Notes under the pieces: generated by a model | Told to the model about the DNA's origin: nothing | The model's database searches: none | The model's input: only the letters and a program-made list of their open reading frames with translations | From: Microbacterium halotolerans | Lineage (GTDB): Bacteria; Actinomycetota; Actinomycetes; Actinomycetales; Microbacteriaceae | Assembly: GCF_003569805.1 (NCBI RefSeq) | Contig: NZ_KZ984051.1 | Span: 497,779 to 561,778 of the forward strand | DNA: 64,000 nucleotides | Direction: 5' to 3' | Translations under genes and position numbers: made by a program | In this document: piece after piece, positions 1 through 9,766 of the stretch | How the letters are laid out: every line of letters begins with the position of its first letter | Numbering within the stretch: position 1 is the first letter of the stretch

Positions 1-216
1 GCCTGTCAGGCTCACCTCGGCGTGCGAGCGCAGGTCGATCACCGCGGCGAGGCCGCCATCGACCAGATCGGCGGCCGAATCGGCGTCGGCCGTCGACAGG
101 TCATCGGCGCGGATCGCGAACCCCGTCCGCATCACCCCGTCCGCGACCGGCGTCCCGCCGAGGTCGCGCAGATTCACTGGGGCGGAGAGCGCGATGTCGA
201 GAGCGTCCAGAGTCAT
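1..216 (-). CDS. Tyrosine/dual-specificity phosphatase-like protein (N-terminal part)
   Basis: Only the first 72 codons are inside the window; the gene runs off the left edge. The start ATG overlaps the phnE stop (ATGA), so it is translationally coupled as the last visible gene of the phosphonate-type import operon. Near residues 15-20 it has NLRDLGG, the N-terminal signature of the Y_phosphatase3 family, whose members are phosphotyrosine or phospholipid phosphatases. A second family-like stretch, VIDLRSHAEV, follows around residue 59. The catalytic Cys-x5-Arg loop would lie outside the window. Its place in this operon suggests release of phosphate from an imported organophosphorus compound, but that is inference. 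Confidence 0.8.
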   Translation of the reverse strand, partial: MTLDALDIALSAPVNLRDLGGTPVADGVMRTGFAIRADDLSTADADSAADLVDGGLAAVIDLRSHAEVSLTG

Positions 217-1082
217 GTGATCCTCTTCCTGATGATGGCGCTCACCTGGTCGATGATCGTGACGAGCACGATGATGCAGATGACCATGGCGAACAGGTGT
301 CCGTAGTCGTATCGGTTCATAGCGGTCGTCAGTTCGAGACCGATGCCCCCGGCCCCGACGAGTCCGAGAATGGTCGCTCCGCGCACATTCCCCTCGAACA
401 GCAGCAGGGTGTAGCTGATCAGCATCGGAAGCGCCTGCGGAACGATCGCGTACTGGATGATCTGGCGCTTGGACGCGCCGACCGATTCCATTGCGATGAT
501 CGGCCCGCGATCGACGGCCTCCATCGCCTCGGCGAAGATCTTCCCGATCGAGCCGATGGAACCGATCGTCATCGCCAGGATGCCGGCGAACGGCCCGAGG
601 CCCACGGCAGAGACGAACATCAGCGCGATGACCAGGTCGGGCAGCGCGCGGATGACGTTCATCGTCCAACGGCACGCGTAGTACAGCCACCGCGGCGCGA
701 CGTTGCTGGCAGCTCCGAAGGCCATGACGAGCGAGAGCGCTGCGCCGATCACGGTGCCGACGACCGCCATCTGCAGCGTCTCGATGAGCAGCTCGATGAT
801 GAGACCGATCTGCGAGAAGTCGGGAGGGAACATCCGGAGCACGAACTCGCCCATGTTCGCCGCGCCCTCGCCGAGCTTGAGGAAATCGAACTGCGCGCCG
901 TTCGCCGACCACACGAAGATCGCAACGGCGATGACCGCACCGACGATGAACCGCGCGCGCGGGATCCGGAAGGCCCGCTCCATGCGCTCACGCGCGCGTG
1001 AGTCGAGCGACGGCGAGGAGGTGCGCCCGTCGCGCGACGACTTGCGAGGCTTCGCGGGCGTTCTCACTTCTGCACCGGCCAT
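213..1082 (-). CDS. phnE: Phosphonate/phosphite-type ABC transporter permease PhnE
   Basis: Membrane permease of 289 residues that would carry phosphonate, phosphite or a related oxyanion ester across the cytoplasmic membrane. A basic, Ser-rich cytoplasmic tail of about 38 residues precedes the first membrane segment (near 43-62), followed by roughly five more. The EAA coupling loop that docks on the ATPase is visible around 185-215 ([20 protein letters not shown]). The start ATG overlaps the phnC stop by one base (TGATG) and its own stop overlaps the next gene, so the operon is tightly coupled. No C-P lyase gene is in the window, so the true substrate is open. Confidence 0.88.
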   Translation of the reverse strand: MAGAEVRTPAKPRKSSRDGRTSSPSLDSRARERMERAFRIPRARFIVGAVIAVAIFVWSANGAQFDFLKLGEGAANMGEFVLRMFPPDFSQIGLIIELLIETLQMAVVGTVIGAALSLVMAFGAASNVAPRWLYYACRWTMNVIRALPDLVIALMFVSAVGLGPFAGILAMTIGSIGSIGKIFAEAMEAVDRGPIIAMESVGASKRQIIQYAIVPQALPMLISYTLLLFEGNVRGATILGLVGAGGIGLELTTAMNRYDYGHLFAMVICIIVLVTIIDQVSAIIRKRIT

Positions 1083-1915
1083 CAGTCCTCGTCCTCCTCT
1101 TCTTCGATGTCGTACACGCAGCCGAGCTTCTCCGCGTCGAGCTCAGCGGTGCGACCGGACACGACGATCTCTCCGTGGCGCAGGCCGACGATGCGGTCCG
1201 AGTGCGCGAGCGCCAGCGGCAGCACGTGCAGACTCACCAGCACGGGAATGCCCTCTTCACGGGCGATCGACTGCAGAAGCTCGAGCACGGTCCGGCTCAT
1301 CCTGGGGTCGAGTGAGGCGACCGGCTCGTCTGCGAGGATGACGCGCGGGTTCTGCATCAGCGCCCGCGCAATGGCGACGCGCTGCTGCTGGCCGCCGGAG
1401 AGCGAGCGCGCCTCCTCTCCTGCCTTGTGAGCGATGCCCACTCGGTCGAGGAGTTCGAGAGCGCGTCTGCGGTCCGCGCTGCGGAACGTGCCGAGCATGT
1501 TCACCGGCCCGGCGCCGTACAGCGCGCCCGTCAGCACGTTGGTGAGCGCGCTCAGCCGGCCGATCAGGTTGAACTGCTGGAAGACCTGACCGACGTGCGA
1601 GCGCAGACGACGCAGCTCGCCCCGCTTCAGGTGCGCGACATCGAATCCGCTCGCGAGGACGGTGCCGGACTCGATCGGCGCGAAACCGGTGATGGCCTTC
1701 ATCAGCGTCGACTTTCCCGATCCGGATGACCCAAGCAGCGCGACGGTCTCCCCCGCGAACAGGTCGAGATCGACCCCGTCGAGCACAACCGGCGCGTCCT
1801 GCGCGTACCGCACTCTGAGATCCCGGATGCGGGCAAGCGCCTCGCCGTCGGACGACGGCGTGTCGACGGAGGAACGAGGCGGGTGCGTCGTCACAACGGC
1901 ACTCATCGCCATCAT
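1082..1915 (-). CDS. phnC: Phosphonate-type ABC transporter ATP-binding protein PhnC
   Basis: Cytoplasmic ATPase of 277 residues energising the PhnE permease. Walker [11 protein letters not shown] lies at 61-70, the Q-loop region at about 110-115, the signature LSGGQQQRV at 172-180, and Walker B VILADEP at 192-198 followed by the D-loop SLDPR. A short acidic run (EEEEDED) forms the C-terminus. Three Met codons are clustered at the start (1915, 1912, 1906); the first gives the closest spacing to phnD (3 bases after its stop). The motif set is complete and family length is normal. Confidence 0.9.
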   Translation of the reverse strand: MMAMSAVVTTHPPRSSVDTPSSDGEALARIRDLRVRYAQDAPVVLDGVDLDLFAGETVALLGSSGSGKSTLMKAITGFAPIESGTVLASGFDVAHLKRGELRRLRSHVGQVFQQFNLIGRLSALTNVLTGALYGAGPVNMLGTFRSADRRRALELLDRVGIAHKAGEEARSLSGGQQQRVAIARALMQNPRVILADEPVASLDPRMSRTVLELLQSIAREEGIPVLVSLHVLPLALAHSDRIVGLRHGEIVVSGRTAELDAEKLGCVYDIEEEEDED

Positions 1916-1918
1916 CGC

Positions 1919-2842
1919 TCAGCCCAGATCGGAGATGTCGACGCCTGCAGCGGCCGCGACATCGACGACGGGCTGGAAGACGTCGGCACCCGGTTCCAGG
2001 ATCGGCTCGACGCCTTCCGGCATGCCCTCCATGTACATCCCGATCACGTCGCGGTTCTCGTCGCTGAACACCTGCGGAATCGCCTCGACGAGCGCATCCC
2101 GCTTCGCATCGCTCATGTGCTGGCTGCCGAGCACCGACATGGAGACCGACATATCGATGCTCTCCCCGATGGATCGCGTCTCGCCCTCTTCGAAGGGGAA
2201 CATCGGGTCGCCCTGTCCGGCCATCTTCGGGAAGATCGTCGAGGTGCACGCCACGTCGGCCTGACCCTCCTGCAATGCGATGAAGCTCCGGTCGTGGCCT
2301 CCGGACATCAGCTCCCCGAAGTCGCCTTCGTCTGCCCGCAGCCCGAGCTCGCTGAGCATATAGGTCGGCATGTAGTAGCCGCTGGACGAGTTCGGGTCGG
2401 CGAACGCGATGGTGGTCTCCGGTGTGATGTCCTCGAGAGTCCGAAGCGGCGAGTCATCGAGCACGAGGCAGGTCGATACCGGCTCGTCGAGGCCCGGCCA
2501 GGCGACGAGCGAATCGACTTCACCCGTGTTGACGGCGAGCGCGGACGGAAAAGCGCTCATGATGCCGATGTCCTCATGGCCGGCGCGCACGGCTTCGATC
2601 ACGGCGGAGTAGTTCGGGACGTCGGTGACCTCAACGGTCATTCCCGTCTCATCCTCGAGGAGACGGACGATCTCGTCGATCGGCGTCTCCGCGTCAGGGT
2701 CTTCGGAGAGCGGGAGGGTGGCGAACCGGATGACGTCGTCATCGGAGGCCGCGTCGGCGTCTGAGGACGACGCGCACCCGGTGAGCAGCAGAGCGGAGCC
2801 GGCGGTGAGCGCAGCGAGGGCGAGAGGCAGGCGGGATCGCAT
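1919..2842 (-). CDS. phnD: Phosphonate/phosphite-binding lipoprotein PhnD
   Basis: Extracytoplasmic solute-binding protein of 307 residues and first gene of the operon. A classical lipoprotein signal is present: basic start, hydrophobic core, and lipobox LLTGC with the lipidated Cys at 23. The rest reads as a PhnD/TauA-like two-lobe periplasmic-binding fold of normal family length. It starts with a purine-rich leader (AGGTTCCCTCC) just before ATG. It would capture the phosphorus compound and deliver it to PhnE. Regulation by phosphate limitation is typical of such operons, but no convincing PHO box was seen upstream. Confidence 0.87.
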   Translation of the reverse strand: MRSRLPLALAALTAGSALLLTGCASSSDADAASDDDVIRFATLPLSEDPDAETPIDEIVRLLEDETGMTVEVTDVPNYSAVIEAVRAGHEDIGIMSAFPSALAVNTGEVDSLVAWPGLDEPVSTCLVLDDSPLRTLEDITPETTIAFADPNSSSGYYMPTYMLSELGLRADEGDFGELMSGGHDRSFIALQEGQADVACTSTIFPKMAGQGDPMFPFEEGETRSIGESIDMSVSMSVLGSQHMSDAKRDALVEAIPQVFSDENRDVIGMYMEGMPEGVEPILEPGADVFQPVVDVAAAAGVDISDLG

Positions 2843-2959
2843 GGAGGGAACCTTTCGGGTCGGGAGGGAAGACGACTCCCATGGAAGCGACCCGAGGTAA
2901 CGCCCGATTACGAGACTGCCGGTACCAGAATCAAAGGCTTTATGAACGAAGGGTTGCGG

Positions 2960-2976
2960 AACCGAGGTTCTCGGTT
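2960..2976 (-). terminator. Short hairpin after prpC, weak terminator candidate
   Basis: A 7-bp perfect inverted repeat, AACCGAG/CTCGGTT with a 3-base loop, lies 26 bases beyond the prpC stop in the direction of prpC transcription. No clear T-run follows on that strand, so it is only a weak candidate for separating the prp operon from phnD. Confidence 0.3.
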
Positions 2977-3001
2977 TCCCCGGCTCCCGCTGCCGCGCGC
3001 C

Positions 3002-4123
3002 CTACGCCACGTGCCGCTCGTCCGGCCCGTCGTACTGAGACAGCGGCCGGATGAGCGCGTTCGACGCCTGCTGCTCCAGGATGTGCGCCGTCCATCCGGT
3101 GATCCTGGCCGCGACGAACAACGGCGTGAAGATGGTGGTGTCGAACCCCATCAGGTTGTACGCCGGGCCAGACGGGTAGTCGAGGTTCGGGTAGATGCCC
3201 TTGCGCTCGACGAACTCGCTCTCCAGCGCCGTGTAGAGGTCGAGAACATCCGGACGGTCGTAGTGCTCGACCAGCGTCTCGAGAGCAGCCCTCATGGTCG
3301 GAACGCGCGAGTCTCCGTGCTTGTAGACGCGGTGTCCGAAGCCCATGATCTTGCGCTTCTCCGCGAGCGCCGTCTCCAGCCACGGCACGACGTCGGCGGC
3401 GGAGCCGATCTCGTCGAAGAGGTGCATCACCGCCTCGTTGGCACCGCCGTGCAGCGGGCCCTTGAGCGCGCCGATCGCGCCGACGACGGCGGAGTAGAGG
3501 TCGGAGGTGGTGGAGGCGATGACCCGCGCCGTGAACGTCGAGGCGTTGAAGGAGTGCTCGGCGTACAGCACCATCGACCGGTTGAAGGCGTCTGCGACGA
3601 CGGGATCCGGTTCCTCGCCGAAGGTCATCCAGAGGAAGTTGCGCGAGTAGTCGAGATCGTCGCGCGGCGGGATCGGGTCGAGCCCGCGCTGTCGGCGCTG
3701 CGCGGCCGCCACGATCGTCGGCAGCTGCGCGAACAGATAGACGGCTCGTCCGAGGTCGAGTTCGCGATCAGTCCACCCGCCCGGCCGGTGCAGCGTGTCG
3801 TCGAAGGTGCCGAGCTGGCTCACGACCGTGCGAACGATGTCCATCGGATGTGCCGAGACAGGGATCGTCTCCAGCAGTGCGAGTGTGCGCTCGTCGAGCG
3901 GGCGCAGCGAGCGTTCGAACTCTTCGAACTCCGCCAGCTGCTCTTCCGTCGGCAGCTCACCGTGCCACAGCAGATGCGCGACGGCCTCGAACGGCTGCGT
4001 GGCCGCGAGCTCCTGCACGGGGTAGCCGCGGTACAGCAGGCTGTTCGTGTCGGGGTTCACCTTGCTGATCGCCGTCGTGTCGACGACGACGCCGGCAAGG
4101 CCCTTGTGAATCTCATCCGTCAT
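3002..4123 (-). CDS. prpC: 2-methylcitrate synthase / citrate synthase family
   Basis: Condenses propionyl-CoA with oxaloacetate to 2-methylcitrate in the cytoplasm. The protein has 373 residues, the length of the type II bacterial 2-methylcitrate synthases. Catalytic features are visible: His190 in YAEHSFNAST, His225 in PLHGGAN, His264 in MGFGHRVYK, and an Asp near 320 in GFDTTIF. It is the third gene of a prpD-prpB-prpC operon, 35 bases after prpB, and this context is why the methylcitrate assignment is preferred over housekeeping citrate synthase. Such enzymes often also accept acetyl-CoA. Confidence 0.88.
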   Translation of the reverse strand: MTDEIHKGLAGVVVDTTAISKVNPDTNSLLYRGYPVQELAATQPFEAVAHLLWHGELPTEEQLAEFEEFERSLRPLDERTLALLETIPVSAHPMDIVRTVVSQLGTFDDTLHRPGGWTDRELDLGRAVYLFAQLPTIVAAAQRRQRGLDPIPPRDDLDYSRNFLWMTFGEEPDPVVADAFNRSMVLYAEHSFNASTFTARVIASTTSDLYSAVVGAIGALKGPLHGGANEAVMHLFDEIGSAADVVPWLETALAEKRKIMGFGHRVYKHGDSRVPTMRAALETLVEHYDRPDVLDLYTALESEFVERKGIYPNLDYPSGPAYNLMGFDTTIFTPLFVAARITGWTAHILEQQASNALIRPLSQYDGPDERHVA

Positions 4124-4158
4124 CCGGTGCTCCCTTGCACTGTTCGCCCTTGTGGGGC

Positions 4159-5058
4159 CTATCTGTCGATCTGGAAGTCGAAGACCGCCTCGTCGAACCT
4201 GCTGTATCCCTGGTAATCGATGAGGTCGTACAGGTCGGCCCTGTGCTGCATCTCGTCGAGTCGAGCGGTGAGGCGCCCCTCGTCGTTCAGCGTATCGAGA
4301 GCACGCTCGGCGGCGCCCATCGCCATCCGCAGCAGGGAGACCGGCCAGATCACCAAGCGGATCCCCGCGTCGCGCAGCTGGTCGGTCGTGAACAGATCGC
4401 TCTTGCCGAACTCGGTCATATTGGCCAGCACCGGCACATCGACGGCCTCCGCCACGGCACGGAACTCGTCGAGGTCGCGCATCGCCTCGGGAAAGATCGC
4501 GTCTGCACCTGCTTCAACGAGCTTGCGGATTCTGTCGATCGCCGCGTCGAGCCCCGCGACGGCCCGGATGTCGGTGCGCGCCATGATGAGGAAGTTCGGG
4601 TCGCGGCGGCCGTCGACCGCCGCCCGGATGCGCTGCAGCGCGGTCGGCTCGTCGACCACCTCCTTGCCGTCGAGATGGCCGCACCGCTTCGGGTTGACCT
4701 GGTCCTCGATGTGGCAGCCGACGACACCGGCGTCCTCGAGCGTCTGGACCGTGCGGGCGACGTTCATCGGCTCGCCGAAGCCGGTATCGGCGTCGACGAT
4801 GGTCGGCAGGTCGGTCACACGCGCGATCTGACCGGCGCGCGCGGCGACCTCGGTGAGCGTGGTGAGGCCGATGTCGGGCAGGCCGAGGTCGGCCGAGAGC
4901 ACGGCACCCGACACGTAGACGCCGTCGAAGCCCTTGCACTCGATCAGCCTTGCCGACAGCGGGTTGAACGCCCCGGGAAGCCGCAGCAGCTCGCCCGAGT
5001 CGAGCCGCTCGCGGAACGCCCGCCGCTTCTCGTGAGCCGGAACCTGCGAATACAGCAT
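4159..5058 (-). CDS. prpB: Methylisocitrate lyase
   Basis: Cleaves 2-methylisocitrate to pyruvate and succinate, the last step of the 2-methylcitrate cycle. With the ATG at 5058 the protein has 299 residues, the family norm; a longer in-frame reading upstream overlaps prpD and is not used. The catalytic Cys motif KRCGH lies at 124-128 and the metal-binding DADTGFG at 89-95. The ATG overlaps the prpD stop by one base (TGATG), which shows coupling and fixes the start. It belongs to the PEP mutase/isocitrate lyase superfamily. Confidence 0.92.
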   Translation of the reverse strand: MLYSQVPAHEKRRAFRERLDSGELLRLPGAFNPLSARLIECKGFDGVYVSGAVLSADLGLPDIGLTTLTEVAARAGQIARVTDLPTIVDADTGFGEPMNVARTVQTLEDAGVVGCHIEDQVNPKRCGHLDGKEVVDEPTALQRIRAAVDGRRDPNFLIMARTDIRAVAGLDAAIDRIRKLVEAGADAIFPEAMRDLDEFRAVAEAVDVPVLANMTEFGKSDLFTTDQLRDAGIRLVIWPVSLLRMAMGAAERALDTLNDEGRLTARLDEMQHRADLYDLIDYQGYSRFDEAVFDFQIDR

Positions 5059-6584
5059 CAGAACAGCCCCATCGGCATCGGCACGGACTCGAGCATTCCG
5101 GGGCGGGCGACGATCGTCAGCTCGCGCACCTCGTCCGGGGTCAGCTCCGGCAGACGCTGGGCGAGGTCGAGGAAGCGCTCGATCTCGCCCGGCTCGAGCA
5201 CGGGCTCGGCGAGCAGGCGGAACTTCGCTACGTAGTCCGGGCGGGAGAACGGCCGGGCGCCCAGCGGATGCGCGTCGGCCACGCCGATCTCCTGCTCGAT
5301 CACCGAGCCATCGGTCATCCGGATCTCCGCCCGGCCGCCGAAGGCCTTCTCGTCCGGATCCTCCGAGTGGTAGCGGCGCGTCCACTCCTCGTCGAGCGCC
5401 GTGGTCACCCTGTGCCACAGCGCGACGGTGTCTGCGCGGCGGGCGCGCTCCGGCGCATACGAGTCGACGTGGTGCCAGCCGCCGTCCTGCAGAGCCACGG
5501 CGAAGATGTACGGGATGGAGTGGTCGAGCGTCTCTCGGGAGGCATCAGGGGAGTACTTCTGCGGGTCGCCGGAGCCCGAGCCGATCACCACGTGGGTGTG
5601 GTGGCTGGTGTGCAGCACGATCGCTTCGACGTTCGCCGGGTCGCGCAGCTCGGGGCGCTCGGTGCCGAGGCGGCGGGCGAGATCGATCCACGCCTGCGCC
5701 TGGTACTCGGCCGAATGCTCCTTCGTGTAGGAGTCGAGGATCGCGCGCTTGGGCTCACCCGGCGCGGGCAGCGGCACCTCGTAGCGGGCGTCCGGCCCGT
5801 CGAGCAGCCACGCGATCACGCCGTCCTCGCCCTCGTAGATCGGGGCGGGGCTGGTCTGCCCGCGCATCGCCCTGTCGACGGCCTCGATCGCCATCTTGCC
5901 GGCGAACGCAGGGGCGTGCGCCTTCCACGTCGAGATCTCGCCCTTGCGCGACTGCCGGGTCGCGGTCGTGGTGTGCAGCGCCTGCGACACCGCCTGCGCG
6001 ATCACATCGGCGTCGAGGCCGAGCAGCGTGCCGATGCCGGCCGCCGCCGATGGGCCGAGATGCGCGACATGGTCGATCTTGTGCTTGTGCAGGCTGATCG
6101 CGCGCACCAGATCCATCTGGATCTCGTAGCCTGTCGCGATGCCGCGCACGAGCACCGCGCCGTCGGCACCGACGTGCTGGGCGACGGCGGTGATCGGCGG
6201 GATGTTGTCGCCGGGGTGCGAGTACTCCGCAGCGAGGAAGGTGTCGTGGTAGTCGAGCTCGCGCACCGCGACGCCGTTCGCCCACGCTGCCCACTCCGGG
6301 CTGGTCCGAACGGCCTGATCGCAGCCGAACACGGTCGCTCCATCGCCGCCGCGGGAGACCGGATGGTCCAGGGCCTGCGCACGTGCGGATGCCACGGGTG
6401 CCCGGGTGAGCGAGGCCGCGGCGACCGCAGCGTTGTCGATCACGCGGTTGATCACCATGTCGACGACCTCGTCATCGACGGCGACCGGGTCTGCCGCAAC
6501 CTGCGCGATCCGGTGGGCGAGCTGATGCGCGCGCGGCAGCTCTTCCTCGCTGCGGTGCGTCCGTACCTGGTGGGTCACTGTCAT
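5058..6584 (-). CDS. prpD: 2-methylcitrate dehydratase PrpD
   Basis: MmgE/PrpD family enzyme of 508 residues that dehydrates 2-methylcitrate to cis-2-methylaconitate. Family-typical stretches are the [17 protein letters not shown] region near 115-130 and a [11 protein letters not shown] segment near 220. It is the first gene of the prp operon, with a good ribosome site (GGAAGGGG) a few bases before ATG. No PrpR-type regulator is adjacent in the window. A large inverted repeat lies about 50 bases upstream and is listed separately. Confidence 0.92.
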   Translation of the reverse strand: MTVTHQVRTHRSEEELPRAHQLAHRIAQVAADPVAVDDEVVDMVINRVIDNAAVAAASLTRAPVASARAQALDHPVSRGGDGATVFGCDQAVRTSPEWAAWANGVAVRELDYHDTFLAAEYSHPGDNIPPITAVAQHVGADGAVLVRGIATGYEIQMDLVRAISLHKHKIDHVAHLGPSAAAGIGTLLGLDADVIAQAVSQALHTTTATRQSRKGEISTWKAHAPAFAGKMAIEAVDRAMRGQTSPAPIYEGEDGVIAWLLDGPDARYEVPLPAPGEPKRAILDSYTKEHSAEYQAQAWIDLARRLGTERPELRDPANVEAIVLHTSHHTHVVIGSGSGDPQKYSPDASRETLDHSIPYIFAVALQDGGWHHVDSYAPERARRADTVALWHRVTTALDEEWTRRYHSEDPDEKAFGGRAEIRMTDGSVIEQEIGVADAHPLGARPFSRPDYVAKFRLLAEPVLEPGEIERFLDLAQRLPELTPDEVRELTIVARPGMLESVPMPMGLF

Positions 6585-6634
6585 CCCCGCCCCTTCCGTC
6601 GATCCCGCCCGGACTTGTGGCCCGCGCCGCGCTG

Positions 6635-6693
6635 CTCAGGTGCGGCGAAGTGCCGCTGCGTCTCAGCGATAACGGCAGTTCGCCGCACCTGAG
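6635..6693. repeat. 59-bp nested palindrome between chorismate mutase and prpD
   Basis: Perfect 15-bp arms CTCAGGTGCGGCGAA (6635-6649) and TTCGCCGCACCTGAG (6679-6693) enclose two inner inverted repeats: TGCCG/CGGCA (6651-6655, 6673-6677) and CGCTG/CAGCG (6654-6658, 6664-6668). The element begins 5 bases after the chorismate mutase stop and ends 50 bases before the prpD start. No T-run follows on either strand. It could be a terminator-like structure, a REP-type repeat, or a regulator site for the prp operon. Confidence 0.75.
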
Positions 6694-6698
6694 TGAGT

Positions 6699-7016
6699 CT
6701 ACGACCGCTCGTTCTCCTCTGCACCGGCATCGACGTGGTGCCGGATGACCTCGGCGACGACGAAGTTGAACCACTTCTCCGCGAACTCCGGGTCGAGATG
6801 GGCGTCTTCGGCGAGCGCGCGCAGGCGCGCCACCTGCTGCTTCTCCCGCTCCGGGTCGGAGGCGGGCAGATCGTGGTTCGCCTTCAGGTGCCCGACCTGC
6901 TTCGTCGCGCGGAATCGCTCCGCGAGTATGTGCACGAGCGCCGCGTCGATGTTGTCGATGCTGGCGCGCAGGCGCAGCAGCGCCTGCATCGGGTCCTCGT
7001 TCATCTCATCCGCCAC
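6699..7016 (-). CDS. Chorismate mutase (AroQ-type)
   Basis: Converts chorismate to prephenate for phenylalanine and tyrosine synthesis. The helical AroQ fold is suggested by RLRASIDNIDAALVHILAER followed by the FRATKQVGHLKA helix and ASDPERE, which carry the conserved Arg, Lys and Glu positions of the family. A GTG start at 7016 gives 105 residues; an ATG at 7004 would give 101. An upstream extension is rejected because it overlaps ltrA and has shadow-like composition. It stands alone 32 bases after ltrA on the same strand. Confidence 0.85.
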   Translation of the reverse strand: MADEMNEDPMQALLRLRASIDNIDAALVHILAERFRATKQVGHLKANHDLPASDPEREKQQVARLRALAEDAHLDPEFAEKWFNFVVAEVIRHHVDAGAEENERS

Positions 7017-7048
7017 GGCTCGACGATACCGTGCCACGGGGAGAGCGG

Positions 7049-8197
7049 TCAGGCGCGGCGGCGCTGCCGCACGGTGAGTGCGGCGAGCGCAGCCGTGACC
7101 GCGAGCAGTGCGATGCTGAGCCACAGGATCGGGAACGTCTCGCCGACCAGGAGCGCGACGACGCCGATCGCCAGCAGCACCGCCATGGCGACGAAGCGCG
7201 AGACAGCGAGCACGCCGCGGCGCGAGCGCAGGAACAGCACGTTGCCGATGAGATACACCACGGGGCCCGCGACGGTGACCGCCACGATCGCCGGCGTGAG
7301 GTGGTCGTGCGAGAGGCGCAGCTCGATCGACACCGCCACGAGGATCGCGCCGAGCACCATGAAGGCGTGCGCATAGGCGTACGCCGACCGCAGCGCAGCG
7401 GTCGAGCCGTCTCCGCCGGTGTCCTCACCGTTGAGGGCGAAGTAGTTCCACCACAGCACGAACAGCGACGCGAAGCCGACCAGCAGGCTCAGCGCGAGCG
7501 GCGCCGTGAGCTCACCGTGGTCGACCACCGTGCCGCCCATCAGCAGGATCGACTCGCCGAGGGCGATGATGAACACGAGCCGGTTGCGCTCCGCGAGGTG
7601 CTCGGCATCGGTGTCCCACAGATGCATCGGGGCGGCGCCGACACCCGGAACCCGGAAGTGCACCATGGGTGCGAGATAGTCGACGAGCACGGCCGCGATC
7701 CACAGCACGAGACGCCATTGCGGCTCCAGGAACGCACCCGCCACCCACAGCACCCCGGCTCCGAGCGTCCAGATCAGCAGCATCCGGTAGTTGTGCGCCA
7801 GCTGCTGACCGCGGAAGGTGACCATCATGAACACGGGGCGTGCGATGCCCATGAACAGATAGCACCCGACGAACAGCAGCGCGCCATCGCCGAATGCGTA
7901 AGGGATCGCGACGGACATGCCGAGAGCCGCGAACATCAGCACTGCGCTGAGCAGCTGCACCGGCGTGCGCGAGGGGTCGAGCCAGTTCATCGCCCACGCG
8001 GTGTAGTTCCACCCCCACCAGACTGCGGCGAAGACGATGACCGTCTGCGCAGCTCCCACCCAGTCGAGGTGCTCGATCAGCAGGTGTGACAGCTGGATGA
8101 TGGCGAAGACGTAGACGAGATCGAAGAACAGCTCGACGGGGCCGACGTGCGATCGGTTCTCGGCAGTACGGCCGAGCAGTGCGCGGGTGGTGCTCAT
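7049..8197 (-). CDS. Low-temperature-requirement A (LtrA) family membrane protein
   Basis: Polytopic membrane protein of 382 residues with about ten hydrophobic segments. The N-terminal signature HVGPVELFFDLVYVFAI near residues 17-33 is diagnostic for the LtrA family (named from a Listeria low-temperature mutant; molecular function not established). Conserved polar residues such as the Glu and Asp of that signature lie at the start of the first membrane helix. No obvious partner gene is adjacent. It ends with a short basic tail. Confidence 0.85.
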   Translation of the reverse strand: MSTTRALLGRTAENRSHVGPVELFFDLVYVFAIIQLSHLLIEHLDWVGAAQTVIVFAAVWWGWNYTAWAMNWLDPSRTPVQLLSAVLMFAALGMSVAIPYAFGDGALLFVGCYLFMGIARPVFMMVTFRGQQLAHNYRMLLIWTLGAGVLWVAGAFLEPQWRLVLWIAAVLVDYLAPMVHFRVPGVGAAPMHLWDTDAEHLAERNRLVFIIALGESILLMGGTVVDHGELTAPLALSLLVGFASLFVLWWNYFALNGEDTGGDGSTAALRSAYAYAHAFMVLGAILVAVSIELRLSHDHLTPAIVAVTVAGPVVYLIGNVLFLRSRRGVLAVSRFVAMAVLLAIGVVALLVGETFPILWLSIALLAVTAALAALTVRQRRRA

Positions 8198-8337
8198 CTG
8201 TGGAACCTCCTCAGCGCATCAGTCTGCCATCGGGCGGTCCCTTTCGCACCGAATGACCTCCTTGCACACGCAGACAACGGGGCCGCTCGAGGACGAAGGA
8301 GCGACCTGCGGATTGACACGCGCGCAGCGGCGAACGG

Positions 8338-9627
8338 TCAGGTCAGGTCGTGGCGCACGATCACCGCATCGCGGGCGGGGCCGACGCCGATCACCGAGAT
8401 GCGCGTTCCGCTGATGCGCTCGAGCGCGAGCACGTAGTCCTGCGCGTTCTGCGGCAGCTCCTCGAAGGTGCGGCAGCCCGAGATGTCCTCGCTCCATCCC
8501 GGGTACTCCTCCAGGATCGGCGTCGCGTGGTGGAAGTCGCTCTGGCTGACCGGCACTTCGTCGCAGCGCTCGCCGTTCACGTCGTAGGCGACGCACACGG
8601 GGATGGTCGGACGCCCCGTCAGCACATCGAGCTTGGTCAGCACGAGGTCGGTGATGCCGTTCACACGCGTCGCATAGCGCGTGATCGGAGCGTCGTACCA
8701 GCCGACGCGGCGCTCGCGGCCCGTCGTCGTGCCGAACTCGTGACCTGTCGTGCGCAGCCAGTTGCCGTCGCCATCCGTGTCGAACAGCTCGGTCGGGAAG
8801 GGACCAGCCCCGACACGCGTGGTGTACGCCTTCACGATGCCGACGATGCGGTCGAGGCGCCCCGGCCCGACGCCCGAACCGCTCGCTGCGCCCGCCGCTG
8901 TTGCGGTCGAGCTCGTCACGAACGGGTAGGTGCCGTGGTCGACATCGAGCATGGTCGCCTGACCGCCCTCGAACACCACGACCTCGTCGCGGTCGAGCGC
9001 TCTGTCGAGCAGCAGCCCGGTGTCACACACCATGGGACGAACGCGCTCGACGTACGAGAGCAGGTCTTCGACGACCTCGTCGACCGTGATCGCGCGGCGG
9101 TTGAAGACCTTCAGCAGCAGGTGGTTCTTCTGGTCGAGCGCCCCCTCCACCTTCTGCCGCAGGATCGACTCGTCGAACAGATCCTGCATCCGGATGCCCA
9201 TCCGGTTGATCTTGTCGGCGTAGCTGGGGCCGATGCCGCGGCCCGTCGTGCCGATCTGGCGCTTGCCGAGGAAGCGCTCCTGCACCTTGTCGAGCGTGCG
9301 GTGGTAGTGCGTGATGATGTGCGCGTTCGCCGAGATCTTGAGCTTCGACGTGTCGATGCCGCGCGCGTTCAGCGCGTCGAGCTCCTCGAACAGCACCTCG
9401 AGGTCGACGACGACGCCGTTGCCGATCACAGGCGTCACGCCCGGCGACAGGATGCCGCTGGGCAGCAGGTGCAGCGCGTACTTCTCGTCGCCGATGACGA
9501 CCGTGTGGCCCGCGTTGTTCCCGCCGTTGAACTTCACCACCCAATCGGTTCGGTCGCCGAGAAGGTCAGTGGCCTTGCCCTTGCCCTCATCGCCCCACTG
9601 GACGCCAACGATGACGATGCCTGGCAT
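8338..9627 (-). CDS. purA: Adenylosuccinate synthetase
   Basis: Cytoplasmic enzyme joining IMP and aspartate, using GTP, in AMP synthesis. At 429 residues it has standard length. The phosphate loop GDEGKGK is at 12-18, the IMP/GTP contact [11 protein letters not shown] around 35-45, and [14 protein letters not shown] around 127-140. A strong ribosome site (AAGGGGG) lies 4 bases before ATG. It is a single-gene unit. Its promoter shares an unusual 18-bp element with that of the broken ABC ATPase gene at 11.6 kb. Confidence 0.97.
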   Translation of the reverse strand: MPGIVIVGVQWGDEGKGKATDLLGDRTDWVVKFNGGNNAGHTVVIGDEKYALHLLPSGILSPGVTPVIGNGVVVDLEVLFEELDALNARGIDTSKLKISANAHIITHYHRTLDKVQERFLGKRQIGTTGRGIGPSYADKINRMGIRMQDLFDESILRQKVEGALDQKNHLLLKVFNRRAITVDEVVEDLLSYVERVRPMVCDTGLLLDRALDRDEVVVFEGGQATMLDVDHGTYPFVTSSTATAAGAASGSGVGPGRLDRIVGIVKAYTTRVGAGPFPTELFDTDGDGNWLRTTGHEFGTTTGRERRVGWYDAPITRYATRVNGITDLVLTKLDVLTGRPTIPVCVAYDVNGERCDEVPVSQSDFHHATPILEEYPGWSEDISGCRTFEELPQNAQDYVLALERISGTRISVIGVGPARDAVIVRHDLT

Positions 9628-9662
9628 TCGTCCCCCTTATTCGATGGGTTACGTACCTTGCG

Positions 9663-9696
9663 ATCCTACGGCGTGCCACCGACATCCGGCGAAGCG
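9663..9696 (-). promoter_or_regulatory. purA promoter with 18-bp shared element
   Basis: On the minus strand a -10-like TAGGAT (9668-9663) is preceded, after exactly 10 bases, by CGCTTCGCCGGATGTCGG (9696-9679). The same 18-mer with the same 10-base spacing to a TAGCGT -10 lies at 11595-11628 upstream of the ABC ATPase gene. The leader to the purA start is about 35 bases. Confidence 0.5.
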
Positions 9697-9766
9697 TGCC
9701 GTACGTCTCGAGTTCGGCCTGAGTGCTTCTGATGCGCGCCCGGTCGGATGAGGAACCCCGAACACA

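Noticed and set aside
2938..2947. GTTCATAAAG on the minus strand as a PHO box before phnD
   Set aside because: Only one loose unit; the expected tandem GTTCACC-like repeats are not present.
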